DNA of 39,710 bases from Christensenella hongkongensis (GTDB lineage Bacteria > Bacillota > Clostridia > Christensenellales > Christensenellaceae): assembly GCF_000981035.1 (NCBI RefSeq), contig NZ_LAYJ01000047.1, positions 1 to 39,710 on the forward strand, given 5' to 3'. The notes beneath the pieces are model-generated. The model did not search any database and was not told where the DNA came from. It was given only the letters and a program-made list of their open reading frames with translations. The position numbers were made by a program, and so were the translations under genes. This document shows positions 34,692 to 39,710 of the stretch, piece by piece (positions within the stretch are counted from its first letter, which is position 1; each line of letters begins with the position of its first letter).

Positions 34692-35822
34692 CTATATAAT
34701 TTTGTTAAGAATTTCAACTGCTTTTTCCTCTTCTTTTGGGTACAAGTGCGAATAGGTATTCCAGGTCATTTCTATTTTCGAGTGTCCCAGCCGACGGGCA
34801 ATTTCCTGAATGTTGATACCGTTATTTGCGAGTAGCGAAACATGGGAGTGCCGGAAGTCGTGAATTCTTATCTTTTTCACTCCGGCAAGAAGCGCGAACT
34901 TTTTATTATGGTTTTCGATTGAAGTATCGCGCAAGCACTTTATTCCACCGCACACCTTAAAAGATGAAGAAAAGCCCTCGTAATGTTTCCAGCGTTTTTT
35001 ATGCTCAGACAATATTTCCTTCAATGGAATCGGAACCTGAAGGGTACGAACAGACGCGGTATTTTTAGGCGGAGTTTCCCGGTCTTCTCCTTTGAGCTTT
35101 TGGGTAACGCTTCGCTTGACCGATAAATAATCCTTGCTGATATCATTCCACTGCAACCCGTGTATTTCGCCCTTCCTGAGCCCTGTATAAAAGGCTATGG
35201 CAAAAAATACATAGTAATCCCATTCAGAGCGAAAACCGCGTTTCTCGGCTTCCTGCGCATTTTGGCGGGCTACTGAAATAAACTTCTTGAATTCGTCTGC
35301 GGTGTAGAAGTCCATTTCTTTTTTGATTTCGCCGGAGTTCCTAAAATTACCTACTCTTACCAATGGATTTTTCGAAATATAGTCCATTTTGACTGCATAG
35401 TTGAGTAAGTTGCGAAATACAGAAAACGCCGCCTGTTTGGTATACAGCGACAATCCTTTGTTTTCCATATTAAGCTTCCATTGGGCTAATAACTGCGGGG
35501 CTAGCTTATCCAGCTTTATATTTTCAAGCTCTGGCATAATATGGTATTCCATAATGCGCTTGAATTTATCGAGCGTGGACTCTCTGATCTCGTTCTTTCG
35601 CACCTCACAATACTCGTCAAAAAGCTCACGCAGGGTAATGCGCTTTGCAGGCGCTTCATGGCGTATCTCCTGCAAAAGCTTCAATTCAAGAATCTTCGCT
35701 TCATCAGAGCCGTAAGTAACCCGATCTACCTGCCGGGCCTTTCCGGTGGCATCTATGTAATTGATCCGCACACGGTATTTATTTTTTCCGTCGCGTTTCC
35801 CGTCCATTTTGTAAATTGGCAT
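34692..35822 (-). CDS. Tyrosine-type site-specific integrase
   Basis: A 376-aa phage-type integrase. An N-terminal arm-binding region (MPIYKMDGKRDGKNKYRVRINY..., about 1-60) is followed by a SAM-like core-binding domain (about 65-155) and the catalytic domain. The catalytic residues are visible: R216 in TGLRKGEI, H321/R324 in HDFRHSH, H347 in RRLGHSK, and Y357 in TWNTYSHLY. An AGGAG site is upstream. It inserts the element at its attachment site by making a covalent tyrosine-DNA link. Being the outermost gene, it marks the element end. Confidence 0.96.
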   Translation of the reverse strand: MPIYKMDGKRDGKNKYRVRINYIDATGKARQVDRVTYGSDEAKILELKLLQEIRHEAPAKRITLRELFDEYCEVRKNEIRESTLDKFKRIMEYHIMPELENIKLDKLAPQLLAQWKLNMENKGLSLYTKQAAFSVFRNLLNYAVKMDYISKNPLVRVGNFRNSGEIKKEMDFYTADEFKKFISVARQNAQEAEKRGFRSEWDYYVFFAIAFYTGLRKGEIHGLQWNDISKDYLSVKRSVTQKLKGEDRETPPKNTASVRTLQVPIPLKEILSEHKKRWKHYEGFSSSFKVCGGIKCLRDTSIENHNKKFALLAGVKKIRIHDFRHSHVSLLANNGINIQEIARRLGHSKIEMTWNTYSHLYPKEEEKAVEILNKII

Positions 35823-35890
35823 TACTTTCTCCTGTGGCGATCTGTGATCCCAAAATGTACTAAAAGCTATATCATAACGTGATGGTTTAA

Positions 35891-36130
35891 TTAATCATAA
35901 TAGTACTCTAACTTTTGAGTAGGATCAAAACTAAAGTCTACATCACACTTTGAACACTTTATCCTTATATAGTTGCTGATAAGATCGCATTTTACAGCGT
36001 TTACTTTTCCGCTGCAAAACGGGCAAATAAATGAAAAAGAATCTTTGTTAGTTGTGCTTCTATATGCCGCTTGGGCGGTACTCATTATTATTTCCGAAAG
36101 TTTAGATTCTTCGTACGTAATTTCTTCCAT
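35891..36130 (-). CDS. Zinc-ribbon protein of the element
   Basis: A 79-aa protein with two Cys pairs (FICPFCSGKVNA and IKCSKCDVDF), a zinc-ribbon arrangement. The ATG at 36130 follows a GGGAAGGG site and the gene begins 2 bases after the stop of the metalloprotease, so they are co-translated. The frame is open 8 codons upstream from a TTG, but that start has no site. Its role is not known; it may be a nucleic-acid or protein-binding accessory. Confidence 0.75.
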   Translation of the reverse strand: MEEITYEESKLSEIIMSTAQAAYRSTTNKDSFSFICPFCSGKVNAVKCDLISNYIRIKCSKCDVDFSFDPTQKLEYYYD

Positions 36131-36131
36131 G

Positions 36132-36641
36132 TCAGCACCCTTCCCAATCTTCAATAAATCCCTTGTCTGGATTGTTTTTTCGTCGTGATTTTTTTATGTG
36201 GAGAGGATTGAATGTAAAGAGCCAGCCTTTATGGTTTACCATTACGCCGTACTTACTGCAGTAGATTTTTATAACCTGTAAAAAATAACGTTCTGATATC
36301 TCGAGGTAATCACATATTTCCCAACAGTTCCGGCAACCGGCCTTATAAGCAGCAAGTAGTTTATCAAGCGTTATAAATTCCAGTATGCCAGCCCTGTCGG
36401 CTCGATATTCGTAACGAGCTCGAATTTCCTTGCTTTCAGCTAAAAGGTTTATTGGGGGAGATGTCATATAATGGCCTATTTCGTGGATGATGCTACTATT
36501 TTTCTCAGCTTCACACTCGACATTGCGACTAATCAAGATTTCATTACCTATAATTAAAGCCGGACATTTCCCGGTATTTTCATCTTCACATAAAACTAAA
36601 CCTTCGCAGCGCAAACGCTCCCGTAATTCATCCTGAAGCAT
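36132..36641 (-). CDS. ImmA/IrrE-type metallopeptidase
   Basis: A 169-aa M78-family protease. The HEIGH motif is at 53-57 (HExxH zinc site), then an ARYEYRADRAGILEFI segment with the third ligand region typical of the family. In ICEBs1 and phages, such proteases cut the element's repressor after DNA damage or a signal. ATG at 36641 follows AAGGAG by about 11 bases, while a GTG further upstream is too close to that site. It sits just after the repressor gene, as in ImmA/ImmR pairs. Confidence 0.92.
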   Translation of the reverse strand: MLQDELRERLRCEGLVLCEDENTGKCPALIIGNEILISRNVECEAEKNSSIIHEIGHYMTSPPINLLAESKEIRARYEYRADRAGILEFITLDKLLAAYKAGCRNCWEICDYLEISERYFLQVIKIYCSKYGVMVNHKGWLFTFNPLHIKKSRRKNNPDKGFIEDWEGC

Positions 36642-36700
36642 TGTAACCACACTCCTTTTCCGTGTGATTCTATGATAACATGGGGGAGCACAAAATTAGG

Positions 36701-37042
36701 TCACTCGTCTTGATTTTTTTGCCGTTCGAGACGCATTTTAATAATCATATTAATTTCTTCCTGATCCTGCGGAGATAATTTATCAAAACCGGAAGCAGCG
36801 GCTAGGGTATTGTTTGCTCCGTTGCCAATAGGGGTGGAACTATCAGTGCCATAATAAATAGCATCTGTCGTTACGCCAAAAAATTCTGCGATTTTTGGAA
36901 TTTGAATGGCAGATGGCTTTGACCGTCCGTTTTTCCAATCTGTTACATTTCCTTGTGATACACCAATGGAAATGGCAAGCTCTTTTGCTGATTTTCCACT
37001 TTTTTTGAGAAGATCAAATATTCTGTTTACAAATGGTTCCAT
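36701..37042 (-). CDS. XRE-family repressor (ImmR/cI-like)
   Basis: A 113-aa protein: an N-terminal helix-turn-helix (VNRIFDLLKKSGKSAKELAISIGVSQGNVTDWKNGRSKPSAIQIPKIAEFFGVTTD, about 5-65) and a short C-terminal region. This is the size of ImmR-type repressors cut by ImmA-type proteases, not the self-cleaving LexA type; no S/K peptidase motif is seen. AAGGAG precedes the ATG. It should keep the rightward promoters off through the TTCGTA-AA-TACGAA operators. Confidence 0.92.
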   Translation of the reverse strand: MEPFVNRIFDLLKKSGKSAKELAISIGVSQGNVTDWKNGRSKPSAIQIPKIAEFFGVTTDAIYYGTDSSTPIGNGANNTLAAASGFDKLSPQDQEEINMIIKMRLERQKNQDE

Positions 37043-37055
37043 AAATATATACTCC

Positions 37056-37084
37056 TTTACAAATTCGTAAATACGAAATATAAT
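37056..37084 (+). promoter_or_regulatory. Rightward promoter with a repressor operator, next to the repressor gene
   Basis: TTTACA (37056-37061), a 17-base spacer and TATAAT (37079-37084). The spacer contains TTCGTA-AA-TACGAA (37064-37077), a perfect 6-2-6 palindrome. The same palindrome recurs in variant form at the second promoter (37759-37794). It drives the 32-aa peptide gene at 37115 and is expected to be blocked by the XRE repressor. Confidence 0.8.
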
Positions 37085-37114
37085 ATGCTTATCAATGACG
37101 TAGGAGGTAGCGTT

Positions 37115-37213
37115 ATGGATTCAAATACATTGATAGCAGTTATATCAATTATAGGAAGTACTGTGCTTGGCGTTATAACCAATATCCTAATTGCCACAAT
37201 ACGGAAGAGATAG
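37115..37213 (+). CDS. 32-aa single-helix membrane peptide
   Basis: An ORF too short for routine calling: MDSNTLIAVISIIGSTV, then LGVITNILIATIRKR. It has one hydrophobic helix (about 5-28) and a basic C-terminal end. Strong support comes from a consensus TAGGAGGT ribosome site 7 bases before the ATG and a well-placed operator-containing promoter at 37056-37084. The composition recalls type I toxin or phage-encoded membrane peptides. It runs convergently into the 172-aa membrane gene, whose stop lies 7 bases from its own. No homologue is claimed. Confidence 0.6.
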   Translation: MDSNTLIAVISIIGSTVLGVITNILIATIRKR

Positions 37214-37219
37214 CCGCCG

Positions 37220-37738
37220 TTAAAGGTGAAGATCAGATTTCAATATATCTGCAACCTTTGGCCATGTTGCTTGCATTGAATTGAACAATTTTTGTTTTTC
37301 TGTAGAAAGCCCATCCTGCACGCTTTCTTTCGTTATTGCGTTCCCTTTTATAGAATAAAAATGTTCTGCCGTGTCGGTCGCGAACTCAGCAAATAAAATA
37401 TCTCTATACTTTAACAACAACTTTTCATATTCGTTGATAATAAGAGAATACTCTGAGGCTATTAACATTTTTACAGAGTAAAAAATTTCAAGATATTGCA
37501 TGATTTGCTCATAATTAAAATAGATGCGGCTTTCCATTTCTGTTGAAAGTGTAATGAACTTAGAAAATACAGGTAGTTTTGTCTGCAATTTTTCAACCTG
37601 ATCAGCGTGAGTTAACTCATTTTTCTTCAAGATAAAGTTGAAAACGGTTGGGATAATTGCACCTATCAATCCTGCAACTACCGCAACCACAGCGATTATA
37701 TCGCTGGAATTCCACTGTATAATATCTTTAACTTCCAT
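37220..37738 (-). CDS. Membrane-anchored protein, 172 aa, unassigned
   Basis: A protein with one N-terminal membrane helix (about 12-38, IIAVVAVVAGLIGAIIPTVFNFIL) and a cytosolic helical region (about 45-172) rich in charged and aromatic residues; YFNYEQIMQYLEIFYSVKMLIASEYSLIINEYEKLLLKYRDIL suggests long helices. The ATG at 37738 follows AGAGGT. It is divergent from the early rightward promoter and shares its operator region, so the repressor may also affect it. Lysogenic conversion or superinfection exclusion would fit a gene in this place, but the sequence does not show which. Confidence 0.75.
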   Translation of the reverse strand: MEVKDIIQWNSSDIIAVVAVVAGLIGAIIPTVFNFILKKNELTHADQVEKLQTKLPVFSKFITLSTEMESRIYFNYEQIMQYLEIFYSVKMLIASEYSLIINEYEKLLLKYRDILFAEFATDTAEHFYSIKGNAITKESVQDGLSTEKQKLFNSMQATWPKVADILKSDLHL

Positions 37739-37758
37739 AAAATACCTCTTTTAAAAAG

Positions 37759-37801
37759 TTCGTAAATAAGTATTGACATATACGTAAATACGAATTATAA
37801 T
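37759..37801 (+). promoter_or_regulatory. Early rightward promoter with two repressor operators
   Basis: Perfect TTGACA (37773-37778), 17-base spacer and TATAAT (37796-37801). TTCGTAAATAAGTA (37759-37772) abuts the -35 box and TACGTAAATACGAA (37781-37794) fills the spacer, 22 bases apart. Both are variants of the palindrome at 37064. This is the likely lytic or excision promoter of the element; a minus-strand promoter with TTGTTA and TATAAT for the 172-aa gene appears to overlap it. Confidence 0.85.
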
Positions 37802-37872
37802 AAGCTTAACAAAAGGTTAACAACAAACTCTAACCTAACATCAAATTATACAGTATAGGAGGGGAAAAAACA

Positions 37873-38052
37873 ATGGCACTTGCTAATCAAGACATTCGCG
37901 CAGAAATCAGAAAAGCACGTATCTATAATTGGGAAGTTGCGGAGGCGCTCGGGATTGCAGAAGAATCTTTCAGCCGGAAGCTTCGCCGCGAAATGCCGGA
38001 CAAGGAAAAAGACAAAGTGCGTAAAGCGATTTCTAAGATTATTTCGGCGTGA
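37873..38052 (+). CDS. Small phage helix-turn-helix protein (Cro-like)
   Basis: A 59-aa protein: MALANQDIRAEIRKARIYNWEVAEALGIAEESFSRKLRREMPDKEKDKVRKAISKIIS. EIRKARIYNWEVAEALGIAEESFSRKLR reads as a helix-turn-helix, and this type of short protein is common as the first gene after the early promoter in Clostridia phages. An AGGAGGGG site precedes the ATG. It may act as a Cro-like or excision-linked regulator, which the sequence alone cannot decide. It was too short for routine ORF calling. Confidence 0.85.
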   Translation: MALANQDIRAEIRKARIYNWEVAEALGIAEESFSRKLRREMPDKEKDKVRKAISKIISA

Positions 38053-38102
38053 TTCATTTTTCAAGGTACAAATCTATTTTACATGAATCAGGAGAATCCA
38101 AC

Positions 38103-38543
38103 ATGGCAGAATTTACACATAATGACCTAAGAAGTGCGCGAGAGGCGCGGAAAATCCAACGGTGGCGGCTGGCAAATGAGCTTGGCGTATCGGAAGACAC
38201 TGTGAGGCGGTGGGAAATCGGGGAAACACAGCCCACACCTGACGACGTAGGCAATATTGAAAGAATTCTTGACGCACCAGGACTATGGCACCGATGGATG
38301 TTGAGTAATTTTGAGAGTTACAGGGAGCGGTACACGGATATTCCAGTCGCAGGACACTTAGCAGCTTCAGTAATCAGAATGAAATATGAGGTCGAGGACC
38401 TGATTCCGTATTTCAAGAGGTTGGAGAAAGACGCAATAGACGGGCATATGGATAATGATGATCTAAAGCGCGAATTCCCCAAAGAAGCGCACGAAGCGAT
38501 AGCAGCAATCCAACAGATACTGGATATTATGAAAAGTGAGTGA
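38103..38543 (+). CDS. XRE helix-turn-helix protein of the element
   Basis: A 146-aa protein with an N-terminal XRE domain (NDLRSAREARKIQRWRLANELGVSEDTVRRWEIGETQPTPDDVGNIERIL, about 6-55) and a C-terminal helical region that continues WHRWMLSNFESYRERY...LAASVIRMKYEVEDLIPYF. AGGAG precedes the ATG at 38103; the frame is open 18 codons upstream in the previous gene's overlap region. The C-terminal part resembles small Clostridia phage regulators of unknown role. Confidence 0.85.
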   Translation: MAEFTHNDLRSAREARKIQRWRLANELGVSEDTVRRWEIGETQPTPDDVGNIERILDAPGLWHRWMLSNFESYRERYTDIPVAGHLAASVIRMKYEVEDLIPYFKRLEKDAIDGHMDNDDLKREFPKEAHEAIAAIQQILDIMKSE

Positions 38544-38548
38544 GAGGA

Positions 38549-38839
38549 ATGAACAAAAAGAGACCATTTAACGCAGAAACGGCACTTCGAATTTACTACA
38601 CCTATCCAAACGAGATAGGCAACCCGCAGCTTAAAGAGCTATTTGACGTTGCTGCAAATTCGACAGTAGCGGTCATAAAAAAAGAGATTCGTAAGCTGAT
38701 GAATGAAGCTGGGATAAAGGTGTGGAACCCTCAAAATGTAGACACAAAAACTGCCTATGAATACGCGGGGATAGATATTGAGACAATCGAGAAGAGTTAC
38801 ATGAAAATAAAAAAACTTGGATTGGAGATGCAAACATGA
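38549..38839 (+). CDS. Phage early protein, 96 aa, unassigned
   Basis: MNKKRPFNAETALRIYYTYPNEIGNPQLKELFDV..., apparently a helical DNA-binding-like protein (LRIYYTYPNEIGNPQLKELFDVAANSTVAVIKKEIRKLM resembles a winged or HTH arrangement). The ATG at 38549 is chosen; a GTG at 38540 within the same frame is an alternative. It overlaps the previous stop region by a few bases and the following gene by 4, so all are translated as one block. Confidence 0.7.
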   Translation: MNKKRPFNAETALRIYYTYPNEIGNPQLKELFDVAANSTVAVIKKEIRKLMNEAGIKVWNPQNVDTKTAYEYAGIDIETIEKSYMKIKKLGLEMQT

Positions 38840-38997
38840 AACTGCTATCGGAAACGCTAATATTGGCAATGGTCATAACGATTTTGACATATGGACTATA
38901 TAGCCTGCGGCTCCGAATATTATGGACGTGGAGGAAGCGAAGGGCAAGAAAATATAGAAAAGCCGCAGGAGCAGGCACTCCCACGGCAGGAAAATAA
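38836..38997 (+). CDS. Small membrane protein of the element, 53 aa
   Basis: MKLLSETLILAMVITILTYG then LYSLRLRILWTWRKRRARKYRKAAGAG: one N-terminal membrane helix and a highly basic tail. The ATG overlaps the preceding stop (ATGA), an arrangement that supports real translation. Function unknown. It is too short for routine calling. Confidence 0.65.
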   Translation: MKLLSETLILAMVITILTYGLYSLRLRILWTWRKRRARKYRKAAGAGTPTAGK

Positions 38998-39049
38998 AGA
39001 TCACACAATATTTTCGTGGATATTATACCACGGGAAAGGATTGAGCGCA

Positions 39050-39220
39050 ATGAGGATCAATGAAATAAAACAGCAATTCCAGAATGGAGCAACGCGGATT
39101 GTATTTGACGACAAGGTAGCGTTTCCAACCTACGAGGATAAAAAGCTAATCGGTGCAGACATTTACAGACAAAAACCAAATGGAGTCGAAATGTGGAAGC
39201 GGGTGACGTTCAGGTGTTAG
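39050..39220 (+). CDS. Small phage protein, 56 aa, unassigned
   Basis: MRINEIKQQFQNGATRIVFDDKVAFPTYEDKKLIGADIYRQKPNGVEMWKRVTFRC: a small soluble protein with a beta-strand-rich look. AAAGGA precedes the ATG at 39050. The open frame extends further 5' into the preceding genes, but that part is shadowed. No function is known. Confidence 0.65.
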   Translation: MRINEIKQQFQNGATRIVFDDKVAFPTYEDKKLIGADIYRQKPNGVEMWKRVTFRC

Positions 39221-39456
39221 TACCAGATGCGCCATATATACAGAACTACATGGGTGCCGGGGAAGAGTACCCGGAGCGGTACAATCCAAGGCTGGAACGG
39301 GAAAGGGAACGGCTTTTGGAGCTACAGGAGCAGCTTGAAACCGAACAAAATGAATCTTCCTGGAATAGCAGGAGGGCAGAGCTGATCGATTTTCTCGAGA
39401 ATGAGATCGCGGATTGTAAACGCAATATAGAGTATTACGAAGGGATTGGTGCGTAA
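39193..39456 (+). CDS. Coiled-coil phage protein, 87 aa
   Basis: GTG at 39193 overlaps the preceding gene by 28 bases; no clear ribosome site exists, and an internal ATG at 39250 is possible. The body is a charged coiled coil (RYNPRLERERERLLELQEQLETEQNE and RAELIDFLENEIADCKRNIEYYEG). The stop overlaps the next ATG (TAATG), which indicates coupled translation. Unassigned. Confidence 0.65.
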   Translation: MEAGDVQVLVPDAPYIQNYMGAGEEYPERYNPRLERERERLLELQEQLETEQNESSWNSRRAELIDFLENEIADCKRNIEYYEGIGA

Positions 39457-39671
39457 TGTTTGAAAAAGGAGTCCGGTATTATACCGAGGGGAAACTGGTG
39501 TTGAAAGTGCCGTTTCCGGAAGACCAGGTATATTGCAGGTGGTGTCCGTGGTGCAGGCCGCAAAGGGGAATAGACCGCCATCGATGTGAAATTACCAATG
39601 AAATACTATACAACATCGATTTTCGCGGGGACGGGTGCCCGGTGGAAGTGGAAGGAATGGAGGAACGGTAA
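39456..39671 (+). CDS. Cysteine-rich zinc-binding phage protein
   Basis: A 71-aa protein: MFEKGVRYYTEGKLVLKVPFPEDQVYCRWCPWCRPQRGIDRHRCEITNEILYNIDFRGDGCPVEVE. Four or more Cys (CRWCPWC, HRC, GCPV) suggest one zinc site. Proteins of this form recur in early regions of Clostridia siphophages; their role is unknown. Translation is coupled to the gene before by the overlapping stop/start. Confidence 0.8.
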   Translation: MFEKGVRYYTEGKLVLKVPFPEDQVYCRWCPWCRPQRGIDRHRCEITNEILYNIDFRGDGCPVEVEGMEER

Positions 39672-39710
39672 ATGGACAAAATTATTCTGGAAATACACAG
39701 GCCCGTTCCG
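39672..39710 (+). CDS. Start of the next phage gene (partial)
   Basis: The frame MDKIILEIHRPVP runs to the window end. The ATG immediately follows the TAA of the previous gene. Too short for a family call. Confidence 0.5.
   Translation, partial: MDKIILEIHRPVP

Larger units (their letters stand above)
34440..39710. mobile_element. Left portion of a prophage or related integrative element
   Basis: From about 34690 on, genes follow the order typical of a temperate phage or integrative element: tyrosine integrase at the edge, zinc-ribbon protein, ImmA/IrrE protease, XRE repressor, then rightward early genes, many overlapping by a few bases. No structural (tail, capsid) genes are in the window and the element continues to the right. 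The left boundary is not fixed; it lies between the terminator at 34481 and the integrase, or earlier if the AT-rich nuclease gene is cargo. No tRNA or tmRNA end could be recognised as the insertion target. Confidence 0.8.

Noticed and set aside
1-39710. CRISPR arrays, rRNA and tRNA genes
   Set aside because: No spaced repeats of CRISPR type and no recognisable tRNA or rRNA sequence were found by reading; a tRNAscan and CRISPR search would be decisive.

Overview
The window looks like a chromosomal segment of a Gram-positive, low-to-mid GC Clostridia-type bacterium (Bacillota). Supporting signs are the tuf / rpmG-secE-nusG-rplK-rplA block, strong Shine-Dalgarno sites, short U-tract terminators, sigma-A promoters, a cyclic-di-GMP-I riboswitch, a sortase-type surface protein ending in PPRTG plus a membrane tail, and a short archaeal/eukaryal-type prolyl-tRNA synthetase. 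The host part appears near 50 % GC by eye. A Christensenella-like or Lachnospiraceae-like host would fit, but the genus cannot be fixed from sequence reading alone.

Layout. (1) 1-6500: the 3' end of tuf, then a c-di-GMP-I riboswitch with its terminator in front of a 1594-aa secreted, wall-anchored repeat protein, then a membrane GT2 glycosyltransferase. (2) 6567-9054: rpmG, secE, nusG, rplK, rplA, with two leader structures; the unit ends after rplA, not continuing into rplJL-rpoBC. (3) 9116-15607: argC-argB-argD behind a promoter overlapped by two ArgR-box-like palindromes, then carB without carA. (4) 15623-20966: GNATs, small membrane proteins, a DUF2975/HTH pair, a B12-binding-type radical SAM protein and proS. 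(5) 21028-25300 (minus): two adjacent membrane GGDEF-EAL proteins, both with altered GGDEF domains and intact EAL motifs. (6) 25565-30970: a patatin-like lipase and, divergently, a MarR regulator with repeated palindromic operators and a heterodimeric ABC exporter with one degenerate ATP site. (7) 31100-34439: small genes (DUF3795, a ribbon-helix-helix-like regulator, a coiled-coil protein) and an AT-rich PD-(D/E)XK nuclease-like gene. (8) about 34440-39710: the left, early part of a prophage or similar integrated element: tyrosine integrase, zinc-ribbon protein, ImmA/IrrE protease, XRE repressor, operator-controlled promoters, a 32-aa membrane peptide, and a run of small overlapping early genes cut by the window end.

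How it fits together. The best-supported story is c-di-GMP signalling. The riboswitch has a visible terminator and a competing helix, so ligand binding is expected to stop transcription of the surface protein. Two probable c-di-GMP phosphodiesterases lie 16-20 kb away. The second system is the element's genetic switch: one operator type (TTCGTA-AA-TACGAA and variants) lies inside two rightward promoters on either side of a short membrane peptide gene and a convergent membrane protein gene, next to the repressor and the ImmA-type protease that may remove it.
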